Counted from the first letter of the stretch, positions 31,601 through 42,654 are shown. The stretch: 64,000 nucleotides of DNA from Deltaproteobacteria bacterium (GCA_013349285.1 DUZU01000003.1:1-64000), one strand, 5' to 3'. The notes: generated by a model not told the origin, from the sequence alone. Translations and numbers: made by a program.

Positions 31601-33370
31601 GACCACCTGCGGGACAACTTCCAACCCCTCAGCACGGATAAGGGGCTTAAATTTTCGATTAACATTGATCCCCAGGCCCCGGCCACCATCCGCACCGACC
31701 GGCAACGACTGGAACAGGTTTTACGCAATTTAATATCCAATGCCGTCAAGTTTACCGACCAGGGCAAGGTGACGGTCGCCATCCGCCCCTTGACCGCGGC
31801 CGAGCAATTGCCCCCCGGTAATCCGGCAATCGGCTCGACCCTGGTTGTTGCGATCAGCGATACCGGCATCGGCATCCCGGCGGAAAAACAGAAGATCATT
31901 TTCGAGGCCTTTCATCAGGTGGACGGCTCCACTTCCAGAAAATACGGAGGCACCGGCCTTGGCCTCTCCATCTCAAAAAATCTGATTACCTTGCTGGAAG
32001 GAGAGCTTACGCTTGTCAGCACGCCCAACCAGGGCTCAACCTTTACCCTTTACCTGCCCTATGCGGTCACCGCGGCCAAGAGCTCCGGACCAGCCGCCGC
32101 GGCCTCCCCGGCGAAACCGGCCTCACCCCCTCTCGCCGTCCGCCGCCCGATGCCGCAAGCCGCCATTGCCGATGACCGGGACAACATCGGGGAAGGGGAT
32201 AAAACCCTCCTCATCATTGAAGATGATCCCAACTTTGCCAAAACCTTGGTCAAACAAGGCCATGAAAAGGGCTTCAAGTGCCTGGCCTCGCCCAATGGCC
32301 ACAATGGCCTGATCCTGGCCGAACAATTTAGACCCAGCGCCGTTATCCTCGACATCAACCTGCCGGACCTCACCGGCTGGGAAGTCCTGGACGCCCTGAA
32401 AAAAAATCCGACCCTGCGCCACATTCCGGTCCACATGATGTCGGTGGAAGAAAAAACATTAGACGCCTATAAGAAAGGGGCGGTGGGCTACCTGCATAAA
32501 CCGGTGAGCCAAAAAGATCTGCACGCGGCCTTTGATCGGCTGGAACATGTCATTGCCAAAGAAATCCGGGAGCTGCTGGTGGTGGAGGACGACATGATCC
32601 TCCGCCGGGAAATCGTCAAACTGGTGGGCAACGGCGACGTCAAAACCACCGCCTTAGCCACCGGCGCCGAAGTAATCCAGGCCCTGAAAGCATCCCGCTT
32701 CGACTGTATGATTCTCGATATCGGCCTGCCGGACATGAGCGGTTTTGAACTTCTGGACAGACTCGAACATGAACAGGATGTCGAGATCCCGCCGGTGATC
32801 ATTTACACCGGCCGGGAATTAACCCGCGAGGAGCATGAAAGTCTTTATCACTACACCGACTCGATTATCATCAAGGGGGTCAAGTCGGTGGAACGCCTCC
32901 TCGACGAGACCTCCCTCTTTCTCCATCGGGCCGTTGACCGGCTGCCGGCCGACAGTCGGAAGATGATCGCCAATCTCTATGAACAGGATGCGATGTTTGC
33001 CGACAAGAAGCTGCTGGTGGTTGACGATGATATGCGCAACGCCTTTGCCCTTTCCAAAATTCTTTCCGATAAAAAAATGGAGATCCTGATCGCCAATAAC
33101 GGCGTCAAGGCCCTGGAGATGTTGGCGGAACATCAAGATATCGATCTGGTGCTCATGGATATCATGATGCCGGAGATGGATGGCTACGAAACCATGGCCA
33201 AAATCCGGAGCCAGGAAAAGTTCTGGAATCTGCCGATCATCGCCCTTACCGCCAAGGCCATGCCCGAGGACAAGGCCAAGTGTCTGGCCGCCGGCGCCAA
33301 CGATTATCTGGCCAAACCGGTTGAAGAAGCCCGGCTGCTGTCCATGATGCGGATCTGGTTATACCGTTAA
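28697..33370 (+). CDS. Giant hybrid histidine kinase (Cache-like sensor, HAMP, PAS, GAF, coiled coil, HisKA, HATPase, three receivers)
   Basis: 'FLANMSHELRTPLNSLLLLSNNLAQN', 'GGTGLGLSISKNLI', three receivers (LLIIEDDPNFAK, LLVVEDDMILRRE, LLVVDDDMRNAFA). Start may be GTG 28697 or GTG 28706. Confidence 0.94.
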   Translation: MLPVQPAKPRHDYLSGLRKKFFFWFLTLSLIPLSLVSTISYLSSKDTLIVDATKHLSAAMELKKEFIEAFFAERISDLELQAQLATNTDLLSKLITLHNSLALTGKNFVQHPRWQALTDPFQADIQKFTSLYGYHDFLLLDPAGNILYSVMAGDDLGRNIFSGQFAGNLFSHACRQALQSGEIIFSDLEHFDSSGDELDSFIVKTIKDKHGKTLGLIALQIPMEQIDQLMQNRVGMGRTGETFLIGNDLIMRSDSWKENGGTALKTRVETDLVNSWLHQHGSVESDTKDHSHHAAIQYPNHRGIKVFGVIEELTTLEKFDIHWAVVAEVTAEETLALVNRLRLITILLLAGTAICVGLASIFIAGGIVAPIKDLTQWARLIAEGNLTPKEGAILDNEIGELQSSFQQMVISVQGITEVCESIAIGDFTKPIPIRGENDSLGQAVTQMQKNLREVVRQAEAIAQGDFSVQITPWSADDQLGAALLQMTIQLRDMEKTNRESLANANRLTEHLDNLPTPVLSVNKNFRINYINNAGAGLAGMAQNECIGKYCYNLFPNGHCRTKECRVAMAMRNKSIETAETMIYQDGYNLPIRYTGSPVFNEKDEVVGALEYLIDISETKTALQAIETESWIQAGVALVNDRLRGEQQLAKLCHNLLSALAQRLDIPMAAIYVAEEDSLNLLASYSSSANNTHRERFAAGEGIIGQVAREKQLLVIDEIPKESIRLVSGMLEAAPRQLVALPLIFEEQIKGVIELGAFNPLNEKKFAFLERIASHIAIAINSSQSRAKLTTLLKKTQQQAMELQNQQEELRVTNEELEAQTQSLKEREAQLQSQHEELMVVNEELEEKTNSLEEQRHDIEKKNQDLEHARLDLERKAEELTLASKYKSEFLANMSHELRTPLNSLLLLSNNLAQNKDGNLNEDQVESAEIMYNSGNDLLELINEILDLSKIEAGRVELNVADLALTELADHLRDNFQPLSTDKGLKFSINIDPQAPATIRTDRQRLEQVLRNLISNAVKFTDQGKVTVAIRPLTAAEQLPPGNPAIGSTLVVAISDTGIGIPAEKQKIIFEAFHQVDGSTSRKYGGTGLGLSISKNLITLLEGELTLVSTPNQGSTFTLYLPYAVTAAKSSGPAAAASPAKPASPPLAVRRPMPQAAIADDRDNIGEGDKTLLIIEDDPNFAKTLVKQGHEKGFKCLASPNGHNGLILAEQFRPSAVILDINLPDLTGWEVLDALKKNPTLRHIPVHMMSVEEKTLDAYKKGAVGYLHKPVSQKDLHAAFDRLEHVIAKEIRELLVVEDDMILRREIVKLVGNGDVKTTALATGAEVIQALKASRFDCMILDIGLPDMSGFELLDRLEHEQDVEIPPVIIYTGRELTREEHESLYHYTDSIIIKGVKSVERLLDETSLFLHRAVDRLPADSRKMIANLYEQDAMFADKKLLVVDDDMRNAFALSKILSDKKMEILIANNGVKALEMLAEHQDIDLVLMDIMMPEMDGYETMAKIRSQEKFWNLPIIALTAKAMPEDKAKCLAAGANDYLAKPVEEARLLSMMRIWLYR

Positions 33371-33387
33371 CCAAAAGGACTCGTCTT

Positions 33388-34239
33388 TTGAGAGATACCA
33401 ATATTGAGGACATCGAGCTCGAACTGCTGCTGGAAGGTATTTTCCAGCGCTACGGCTATGATTTTCGCCACTATTCGCGGGCCTCGATCAAGCGACGGGT
33501 CAAGCACTTCATGGCAAAATCAGGCCAGGGCAAAATTTCAGAGGTGACCACCCTTGCCCTCCACGATTCTAATTTTTTCCAACAGCTGGTCGAGGATTTC
33601 TCGGTGCCGGTCACCGAGATGTTCCGGGATCCCGATGTTTATCAAGCCTTGCGGGAAAAGGTTCTTCCGAGGCTGGCGACCTATCCTTTTATCAAAATCT
33701 GGCATGCCGGTTGCGCCAGCGGCGAGGAGGTTTATTCCCTGGCGATTTTGTTGAAGGAGGAGGGGCTCTATGAGCGGACCACCATCTATGCCACCGATTT
33801 TAACGAGATCGTCCTGGCCAAAGCCAAACAGGGCATCTACCCCCTGGCCGACGTGAAAAGAAATATTGAAAATTACCGGCGGGCGGGGGGCAAAGGCTCC
33901 TTGGCGGAATACTTTGACGCCCTTTACGATTCGATCATCATGAGCAAAACCATTAAAAAAAATATCACCTTTGCCCGGCACAACCTGGCCATCGACCAGG
34001 TGTTCGGCGAGATGAACCTCATCCTCTGCCGAAATGTGCTGATCTATTTCGACAAAATGCTTCAGGAGCGAGTTCTGCACCTGTTTAACGACAGCATTAT
34101 CCGGGGGGGCTTCCTCTGCCTGGGCAAAAAGGAATCTCTCCAATTCTTTGAGATCTACGAGCATTACAAAGATATTGATAGCTCAAGTAAGATTTATCAA
34201 AAAAAGCAGCGCGAACAACCAGGGTCAGCGCCGCTGTAA
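33388..34239 (+). CDS. cheR: CheR-type protein-glutamate O-methyltransferase
   Basis: 'VPVTEMFRDPDVYQALREKVLP', 'IWHAGCASGEEVYSLAILL', 'NLILCRNVLIYFDKMLQ'. TTG start. Confidence 0.93.
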   Translation: MRDTNIEDIELELLLEGIFQRYGYDFRHYSRASIKRRVKHFMAKSGQGKISEVTTLALHDSNFFQQLVEDFSVPVTEMFRDPDVYQALREKVLPRLATYPFIKIWHAGCASGEEVYSLAILLKEEGLYERTTIYATDFNEIVLAKAKQGIYPLADVKRNIENYRRAGGKGSLAEYFDALYDSIIMSKTIKKNITFARHNLAIDQVFGEMNLILCRNVLIYFDKMLQERVLHLFNDSIIRGGFLCLGKKESLQFFEIYEHYKDIDSSSKIYQKKQREQPGSAPL

Positions 34240-34311
34240 CAGATTATGCGGCTGTGATTAATTATAAAACAACTGCCCATAACGGGCCGAGACCGGTACA
34301 GATAACAAATT

Positions 34312-35877
<1,566 letters not shown>

Positions 35878-35896
35878 CACGAGCCCGGCTGAACCG

Positions 35897-36481
35897 ATGA
35901 ACGATTTCGTAAAATATCAAGCAATCGCCATAGGCGCGTCCGCCGGCGGCCTGGCCGCCCTGGCGGAAATCTTTGCGGCCTTGCCCGAAAATTTCCCCCT
36001 GCCCATCCTGGTTGCCCAACATCTGCACTTCAATCAGGATGATGGTTATTTAAAATACTTTGCCAACCGCACGCTGCTGCCGGTAAAGGACGCGGACGAC
36101 AAAGAGCGGATCAAGCGGGGCCATATCTACTTTGCCCCTCCCAACTATCATCTCCTCGTGGAAAAAGATCAAACTCTGTCGTTGTCCGTTGATCCCCGGG
36201 TAAAATATTCCCGGCCGTCCATCGATGTGCTGTTTGAAAGTGCCGCCGATATTTTTTCATCGCTGCTGATCGGCATCGTCCTGACCGGGGCTAACGATGA
36301 CGGGGCCATGGGCCTAAAGGCCATCAAAGAGCGCGGCGGCCTCGCCATTGTCCAGGCGCCGGCCACCGCAGAGGTTGACTGCATGCCCCGGTCCGCCATC
36401 GCCACGGGGGCGGTTGACCATATTCTGCCCCTAACCGAGATCGGCCCCTTTTTATGCGCATTGGTTACCCCCAAGGACTAA
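35897..36481 (+). CDS. cheB: CheB-type methylesterase catalytic domain without receiver
   Basis: 'AIAIGASAGGLAALAEIFAALP', 'ILVAQHLHF', 'GHIYFAPPNYHLLVE', 'VLTGANDDGAMGLKAIKERGGLAIVQAPATAEVDCMPRSAI'; 194 aa. Confidence 0.92.
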   Translation: MNDFVKYQAIAIGASAGGLAALAEIFAALPENFPLPILVAQHLHFNQDDGYLKYFANRTLLPVKDADDKERIKRGHIYFAPPNYHLLVEKDQTLSLSVDPRVKYSRPSIDVLFESAADIFSSLLIGIVLTGANDDGAMGLKAIKERGGLAIVQAPATAEVDCMPRSAIATGAVDHILPLTEIGPFLCALVTPKD

Positions 36482-36775
36482 GACGCCAGCTGCCCCGGCC
36501 GCGGGTCTGACGAGAGGGCATCACTGAGGATAATTTCCCCCTTTTTTTAATCTTATTCCGGCTAAAGCCGCTCCCGCCGGACTTTACATTAGCTGGCCGC
36601 AGATGAGCGGCAGTCAACTTTTAAAAAATATTAGCGCTGGAAAGTTCAATCTGCAGTACCCTGTCTCGGCCAAATCAGCTTCAACCCGCAAAACAGGGGC
36701 GGATAACTTATCGCAGAAAAAATTTTCTGTTGATCCACTCTTAACAAATTCGCAAGTTCGCAGACTAAGGAGAAT

Positions 36776-37099
36776 ATTATATCATCCGAGATATGTAAAA
36801 AATGCGGGGAATGCTGTAAAAATTATCCCTTTATCGAATTAACCGCCGGTGAAATCAAGTTGCTGGAACTGGCAACAGGACTACCTTTTAAGATGTTTAC
36901 AAACTCAAACGGCAAAAAAGTGGCCGGATATTTTTTGCAATTTCAAAAAAACGGCGCATGTTTTTTCTTAACCGATCATAATGACGGCTATTCATGTCGC
37001 GTATATGAAGCAAGGCCGGGAATCTGTAAAAAATATCCATCCCAAGCCAAAGAGAAAAAATCCTGTGATGCCAACCGGGCGCAATTTATTGCGGGCTGA
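36776..37099 (+). CDS. YkgJ-family cysteine-cluster protein with apparent non-canonical start
   Basis: Frame extends upstream of the ORF-track start: 'SSEICKKCGECCKNYPFIELTAGEIKLLELATGLPFKMF...CRVYEARPGICKKYP'. AAGGAG at 36767-36772 precedes ATT (36776) / ATA (36779); in-frame stop at 36731 and no ATG/GTG/TTG between. Confidence 0.7.
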   Translation: MISSEICKKCGECCKNYPFIELTAGEIKLLELATGLPFKMFTNSNGKKVAGYFLQFQKNGACFFLTDHNDGYSCRVYEARPGICKKYPSQAKEKKSCDANRAQFIAG

Positions 37100-37120
37100 T
37101 AACATAGAAAGGACCTCCCC

Positions 37121-38698
37121 TTGGATCTGATAATCAGCAACCTGCAAATCCCCATTGAACAAGACAGGCTGGATCAATACCTCCTTGCCGCCGCCCAAAA
37201 GATGGAGACAGACCCGAGCAAGATCTCCATCGCCAAGATCATCAGCAAAGCACTGGACCTTAAAAACCAGGAACAATTTTACTACAAAATCACCCTGGTG
37301 GTCACCGTGGCCGACAGCTTCCGCAACCGGCAAAAATACCAGGTTTACGAGCAAGCGCCACCCAACAGCCTTACCGCTACGCCGGCCAAGCAAAGGCCGA
37401 TCATTGTCGGCTTCGGCCCGGCCGGCCTGTTTGCCGCCCTTGAACTTATTGATGCCGGGCTTAAGCCCATCATCTTTGAGCGGGGGAAAAAGATTGAAGA
37501 ACGCACGGTTGACGTAGAAAGGTTTATCAAGGAAAGAGATCTGAACCCGGAATCAAATATCCAGTTCGGTGAAGGCGGGGCCGGTTCATACTCGGACGGC
37601 AAGCTTTTTTCCCGGCGCAACAGCAATACCGGCTATGTGAACCGGGTGCTGCAAACCTTTATCAAATTCGGGGCGCCGCCGGAAATCGAATACATCGGCA
37701 AGCCCCACCTGGGCACCGATGTGCTCTGCACCATCGTCCGCAACATGAGGCTCTACATCTTGGCGCGGGGCGGCGAGATAAACTACAACGCCAAGATGAC
37801 CGATCTGCTGATCGCCGACAGCAGGGCCGTCGGCATTGTCATCAATGGCGAGCAGGAATATCTCGCATCGATGATCTATATCGCCCTGGGCCATTCGGCG
37901 CGGGACACCTTTGCGATGCTCCATGCCAAGGGGGTGGCCATCGAGCAGCGGCCGATCTCGGTGGGGGTGCGCATCGAGCATCCGGCCACCACGATCAACC
38001 TGATGCGCTATGGCAAAAAATACGTGGATTATCCAGGGTTGGGCGCAGCCACCTACTCGCTGAACCACACCAACCGCCAGATCAAACGTGGGGTTTACAC
38101 CTTCTGCATGTGCCCGGGCGGCGAGGTGGTCAATGCCTCCTCCGAGCCCGGCCATCTGGTCTTAAACGGGATGAGCTACTCCCAGCGGTCATCCCCCTTT
38201 TCCAATGCGGCGCTAGCGGTAACCTGCCGGGGCGATGACTATGATTCCCTCAGCCCCCTGGCCGGCATCGAGTTCCAGAAAGAGATCGAGCAAAAGGCCT
38301 TTCAGGCGGGGGGCGGCAACTGGCAGGTGCCGGCCCAGAACCTGATGGATTTTTTAGGCGAAAAAAATTGCGCGGCTCTGCCGGAAAACTCCTATCAGAT
38401 GGGGGTGCACCCGGCGGATATCAAGGATATCTTCCCTGAATTTGTGATCGACGAGCTGGTGGCCGCCTTTAATAAATGGAAAGATGAGGTGCCGTTGTTT
38501 ATCTCCAACCAGGCGATCCTGCTCGGCCCGGAAACGAGAACCTCCTCCCCGCTCCGCATCATCCGCAATGAAAGGTATGAATCGATAAACATCAAAGGCT
38601 TGTATCCCATCGGCGAAGGTTCGGGCTATACCGGCGGCATAACCAGTTCGGCCGCGGACGCGCTCAAGGCGGTCGCAACCCACCTGCGGCGAGAATAG
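37121..38698 (+). CDS. FAD-dependent dehydrogenase/oxidoreductase (YhfW/GltD-like uncharacterised family)
   Basis: 'PIIVGFGPAGLFAALELIDAGLKPIIFERGKKIEERTVDVERF', 'NIQFGEGGAGSYSDGKLFSR', 'YTFCMCPGGEVVNASSEPG', 'PIGEGSGYTGGITSSAADALKA'. Confidence 0.9.
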   Translation: MDLIISNLQIPIEQDRLDQYLLAAAQKMETDPSKISIAKIISKALDLKNQEQFYYKITLVVTVADSFRNRQKYQVYEQAPPNSLTATPAKQRPIIVGFGPAGLFAALELIDAGLKPIIFERGKKIEERTVDVERFIKERDLNPESNIQFGEGGAGSYSDGKLFSRRNSNTGYVNRVLQTFIKFGAPPEIEYIGKPHLGTDVLCTIVRNMRLYILARGGEINYNAKMTDLLIADSRAVGIVINGEQEYLASMIYIALGHSARDTFAMLHAKGVAIEQRPISVGVRIEHPATTINLMRYGKKYVDYPGLGAATYSLNHTNRQIKRGVYTFCMCPGGEVVNASSEPGHLVLNGMSYSQRSSPFSNAALAVTCRGDDYDSLSPLAGIEFQKEIEQKAFQAGGGNWQVPAQNLMDFLGEKNCAALPENSYQMGVHPADIKDIFPEFVIDELVAAFNKWKDEVPLFISNQAILLGPETRTSSPLRIIRNERYESINIKGLYPIGEGSGYTGGITSSAADALKAVATHLRRE

Positions 38699-38784
38699 CC
38701 CGGCCCGGCTCCGGCCCGAAATGAGTCGCCAAAACACCTAACCTTCATCAACCTTACCCCGATTCCATCTAACCCAGATTAAGG

Positions 38785-38812
38785 TTGACGATTACCTGTC
38801 GCTAAATATGAT
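38785..38812 (+). promoter_or_regulatory. Sigma70-like promoter within a repeated region
   Basis: TTGACG-N16-TATGAT; similar sequence at 42735-42763. Confidence 0.5.
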
Positions 38813-39026
38813 ATTTTTCAATGCAATATATTGACAGGATTTCTCTCCAGATTTTCCCGGACCAGCCGATATGCAGAAGGAGGCCCATTACTTTTAACGG
38901 TTGCCTCTTTATTGTTATTGCGCCTGGTTTTAGTTTTGGGGGAGGGTCAGCCTGAAGAGCTAACAAAAAAACGCCTTACCTAACCGCCCTCAAAACCACG
39001 TAAATCCAAGACGTTAAGACGAGCCA

Positions 39027-39076
39027 GAAGATATTACAACAATTATTCCGCCCCACGTTATTGTTGAAATATCTTC
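39027..39076. repeat. Inverted repeat / stem-loop, 17-bp arms (one mismatch), 16-nt loop
   Basis: GAAGATATTACAACAAT ... ATTGTTGAAATATCTTC. Confidence 0.8.
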
Positions 39077-39253
39077 ACCGGCGGAGTATAGGCAATACGC
39101 AAACGCAAATTTTGCATTTGGTAATTATATGGTTCAGAACCGGCCAAGAGTTAACCTTGCCCTCCGGCAAGCATTGACGAAACACCCCTCGGAAAACCAG
39201 GGGCAATCACCCCTGCCCTTTTTCATTGTCTTTTCTTCATTTACGGACCAGGC

Positions 39254-40207
39254 ATGAGCAAAAACGATAACAACCCGAGCAAGGACGAGTTCCCCTGCCA
39301 ACGCCAGGATCAAGCCACCCCTGGCCGTCCGCCGGTTACACCTGAAAATACCACCGCACCAACCCCGGCGGAAGCAGAAGCAAACCGCGAGCCTGAAATT
39401 GACGCCGCCGGTTCTGATTTGCCGTTTACGCCAACCTGCCCCTCGATCTACGATGAACACCTGACCGACAACTTCCAGCGTTCGCGTATGCCACGCGCCC
39501 CCCATTGGACCGTGGCCTGGTCCGACCTGATGATGACGATGTTCATCTTATTCGTTGTTCTCTATGTTTATCAGTCGGCCCAACGAGAGGTGACTTTTCT
39601 GGGGGGCCAGGGGATCGATAGCGAAATGGGATCCTCCCGGGGCAGCGGCGATCTGGGCAGTGGGTTCCTTGGCAAGGGCGGCGGCAGCTTTGCCCAGGAT
39701 GCCGGCGCCAATCCGTCGATTGCCAAGGTTTACGATCTGGGCAAGCTGGCCATGCAGGAAGACTTCGCAGAGGTTGCCTCGATTGATCTCGTTGCGGACA
39801 AAGCGGTACGGATCATACTGACCGGCGACCTGCTTTTCAACCTGGGCAAGGCCGACCTGAAACCAACCGCGAAAAAATCTCTGCAAAAAATCGCCACCCT
39901 GTTACGGCAGAACCCTTATCCGATTACGGTGGTCGGCCACACCGACAACACCCCCATTCACACCGATGAATTCCCCACCAACTGGGAGCTGTCGGTGATC
40001 AGGGCCACGGTGGTGACCCGCTATCTTACCGAGCAAATGCAGTTACCGGCTTCACGGTTCACCATCAGCGGCAGGGCCTTTCTCGAACCGGTGCGCCCCA
40101 ACAATTCAGCGGCCGACAAAGCAGCCAATCGAAGGGTGGAAATCATCATCAGCAAAGAACCCCTGCCGGCTTTGTCCGACGGCATCTTTATAAAACAACA
40201 AGGATAA
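39254..40207 (+). CDS. motB: MotB/OmpA-family motor protein
   Basis: 'PHWTVAWSDLMMTMFILFVVLYVYQS' MotB plug/TM with Asp; OmpA domain 'ITVVGHTDNTPIHTDEFPTNWELSVIRATVVTRYL'. Confidence 0.85.
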   Translation: MSKNDNNPSKDEFPCQRQDQATPGRPPVTPENTTAPTPAEAEANREPEIDAAGSDLPFTPTCPSIYDEHLTDNFQRSRMPRAPHWTVAWSDLMMTMFILFVVLYVYQSAQREVTFLGGQGIDSEMGSSRGSGDLGSGFLGKGGGSFAQDAGANPSIAKVYDLGKLAMQEDFAEVASIDLVADKAVRIILTGDLLFNLGKADLKPTAKKSLQKIATLLRQNPYPITVVGHTDNTPIHTDEFPTNWELSVIRATVVTRYLTEQMQLPASRFTISGRAFLEPVRPNNSAADKAANRRVEIIISKEPLPALSDGIFIKQQG

Positions 40208-40213
40208 TCGCCC

Positions 40214-41122
40214 ATGAAACCAAAAACCTCTGCCGGTCTGCTCATCTGTGTCATCATATTCTTATTGGGATTTTCACTGCACGGCAACATCGGCATGTAC
40301 TTCAACCTCGCCGGCCTGCTGATCGTGGTGGGCGGAACCGCCGGGGCGACCATGATCGGTTATCCCCTTGAACGACTGCTGATTGTCTACAAGGTGCTCA
40401 CCACCACCTACCGCTCCTCGGTCAAATCCCCAGAGGACATTGTCGAAATCCTGGTGGACCTCTCGGTCAAGTCACGCTACAAGGGCATCCTCTCCCTGCA
40501 GGAAGACGGTGAAGAAACATCCATTCTCTTCCTGCGCCGGGCGTTGGGGTTTCTGGTGGACGGGTTACCGGCCGCGCATATCCGCGACATCCTCAATACC
40601 GAGATGTATTTCTTTAAAATGAGGCGCGAGGAGTCGGAACGGGTACTGCGCACCATCGCCCATATGCTGCCTTCTTTCGGCCTAATCGGCAGCGTTGTCG
40701 GCTTGATCGGCATGCTGGCCGGAGTCGGCAACACGACCACCATCCTGGCCACGGTGCCCATCGCCCTCACCTCGACCCTGTACGGGGTGGTTTTCTCCAA
40801 TTTCTTTTTTATGCCCTTTGCCACCCTGATCCGCGAGCGGACCGAACAGGAACTCATCCTTAAAAAGATCATTATGGAAGGGATCCTGGCCATCGAGCAG
40901 GAGGCGGACCCCCGCTATATTGAGAGGCGCCTAAAAGCCTTTCTCACCCCGTCATCCCGCCAGATCCAGCTCATCTCGCTGAAACGGATCCAAGAACGCT
41001 TCAAGATCAAACCGAGCTCGGAAAACTTTGCGCCGAGACCGACCCCGGCTGATTACGACGACAGGGCAATGGTCCCCAACCTGGGGGCCTTGATGACCAA
41101 TCCATCCGAACCCCGGCATTAA
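40214..41122 (+). CDS. motA: MotA/TolQ/ExbB-family proton channel protein
   Basis: 'TSAGLLICVIIFLLGFSLHGNIGMYFNLAGLLIVVGGTAGATMIGYP', 'LPSFGLIGSVVGLIGMLAGVGNTTTILATVPIALTSTLYGVVFSNFFFMPFA'. Confidence 0.88.
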   Translation: MKPKTSAGLLICVIIFLLGFSLHGNIGMYFNLAGLLIVVGGTAGATMIGYPLERLLIVYKVLTTTYRSSVKSPEDIVEILVDLSVKSRYKGILSLQEDGEETSILFLRRALGFLVDGLPAAHIRDILNTEMYFFKMRREESERVLRTIAHMLPSFGLIGSVVGLIGMLAGVGNTTTILATVPIALTSTLYGVVFSNFFFMPFATLIRERTEQELILKKIIMEGILAIEQEADPRYIERRLKAFLTPSSRQIQLISLKRIQERFKIKPSSENFAPRPTPADYDDRAMVPNLGALMTNPSEPRH

Positions 41123-41180
41123 TATCGACCCGGGGCCAACCCACCCCTCAACCCAGAGATAGTTTGCTTGGGGGGCGGGC

Positions 41181-41720
41181 CTAAATTTTCATCATCGGCA
41201 AGGGACTAAAGGGATGTCGCCTCATCCGTTGCAGCGTAAGTTCGCCCAGCCGCTTATGAAATCCATTGTTTGGAAAAAAAGTAAGCACATTGCGCACAAA
41301 GGTCTGTTGCAACTTAAACTTCAATACCCCCATCGAGATATCAACCCAGTCGGCTTTCCGAAAAGGCTCAACCAGCCAATCAGAATTTTTTGGGTATGCT
41401 GTAAGCTTGTGATGGTTATCAATCATGGCTTCAATTTCCGCTACCATTTCCGGACGACCGGAGCGCATTAGATATTCACGGGCAAGATTTTTTGACGGCT
41501 CAAGATAATCGAATGACCTTGCCGTCCAGATACCTAAATCATGGAATGCCGCGGAAATGCCGATTTTTTCTTCATTTATTCGCTTCGCGCCCGACAAGCC
41601 ATAACAAAAATTATATACCCGATAGCAATGATTGCGGTACGCGATGTAGTCAGCTCCCAGGTCAGATCGCCAATCATCGAGAATATGGTCAATAACGGGA
41701 ATGTGCGCTTGTAGTTTCAT
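41181..41720 (-). CDS. HD-domain phosphohydrolase-like protein
   Basis: 'YRNHCYRVYNFCYGL...ISAAFHDLGIWTA...MIDNHHKLT'. Confidence 0.75.
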   Translation of the reverse strand: MKLQAHIPVIDHILDDWRSDLGADYIAYRNHCYRVYNFCYGLSGAKRINEEKIGISAAFHDLGIWTARSFDYLEPSKNLAREYLMRSGRPEMVAEIEAMIDNHHKLTAYPKNSDWLVEPFRKADWVDISMGVLKFKLQQTFVRNVLTFFPNNGFHKRLGELTLQRMRRHPFSPLPMMKI

Positions 41721-41916
41721 GCCCTTCCCTCGGCCAGAGTTGTTGCTACGCGGAACCGGCTAATATTTTCTATAACCACAATCCGCATAGTACAATTTGG
41801 CTTAGTTTTGTATAATCGGAAAAAAGATTATTAAGATCTTAACATAAAAGATATCCGGGAAATACCAACCCCAAAGTCAATCAAATTAAAGGTCAGGGCA
41901 AGTAAAGGAGCAAGAA

Positions 41917-42654
41917 ATGTTTGAATGGATTTTCAGCACCGAGGCATGGCTGGCGCTGGCGACCTTAACCGCGCTGGAGATAGTGCTTGGCATCGATAAT
42001 ATTATTTTCATCTCCATCCTGGTCGGTCGCCTGCCTGATCAGCAAAGAAACTTTGCCCGCACCATAGGCCTCCTGCTCGCCATGGCCTCACGCCTTGTCC
42101 TGCTTTTCTCGATCGTCTGGGTGGTCAGCCTGCAAGACCCCTGGTTTTCCGTCCTGGCCATCGCCATTTCCGGCAAAGACCTCATCCTCATCGGCGGCGG
42201 ACTTTTCTTGCTGGCCAAGGCGACCCACGAGATCCACGCCAGCCTGGAAGGCGCTGAAGAAACAACCATCTCCCAGGCCACCATGAACCTGGGCGCGGTG
42301 CTCTTTCAGATCACGGTTCTCGATATAGTCTTCTCCCTGGACTCGGTGATCACCGCAGTCGGCCTGGCCCAGCATATTTCAATAATGGCCATCGCCATTA
42401 TCGTTTCGGTGATGATCATGTTATTTGCCGCCAAATCCATCTCACTCTTTGTCGACGACCACCCCACCATCAAAATGCTGGCCCTCTCCTTCTTGATCAT
42501 GGTTGGCTTCACCCTGATTGCCGAAGGCTTTGATGTGCATGTCCCCAAAGGCTACATCTACTTCTCCATGCTCTTTTCCGTTTCCGTCGAAATGCTCAAT
42601 TTGCGTATGAGGAAGAAAGAAATGGCAAAAGTTGTTTTGCATAAAAAAATGTAA
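41917..42654 (+). CDS. TerC-family membrane protein
   Basis: 'LATLTALEIVLGIDNIIFISILVGRLP', 'DIVFSLDSVITAVGLAQH', 'VDDHPTIKMLALSFLIMVGFTLIAEGFDVHVPKGYIYFSM'; RBS AAAGGAG. Confidence 0.94.
   Translation: MFEWIFSTEAWLALATLTALEIVLGIDNIIFISILVGRLPDQQRNFARTIGLLLAMASRLVLLFSIVWVVSLQDPWFSVLAIAISGKDLILIGGGLFLLAKATHEIHASLEGAEETTISQATMNLGAVLFQITVLDIVFSLDSVITAVGLAQHISIMAIAIIVSVMIMLFAAKSISLFVDDHPTIKMLALSFLIMVGFTLIAEGFDVHVPKGYIYFSMLFSVSVEMLNLRMRKKEMAKVVLHKKM

Noticed and set aside
39254-41122. Zorya-type anti-phage system (ZorA/ZorB) suggested by the MotB/MotA pair
   Set aside because: No ZorC/ZorD helicase or ZorE nuclease genes nearby, and the MotA-like protein lacks the long C-terminal tail typical of ZorA. 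Neighbours are an HD protein and TerC.
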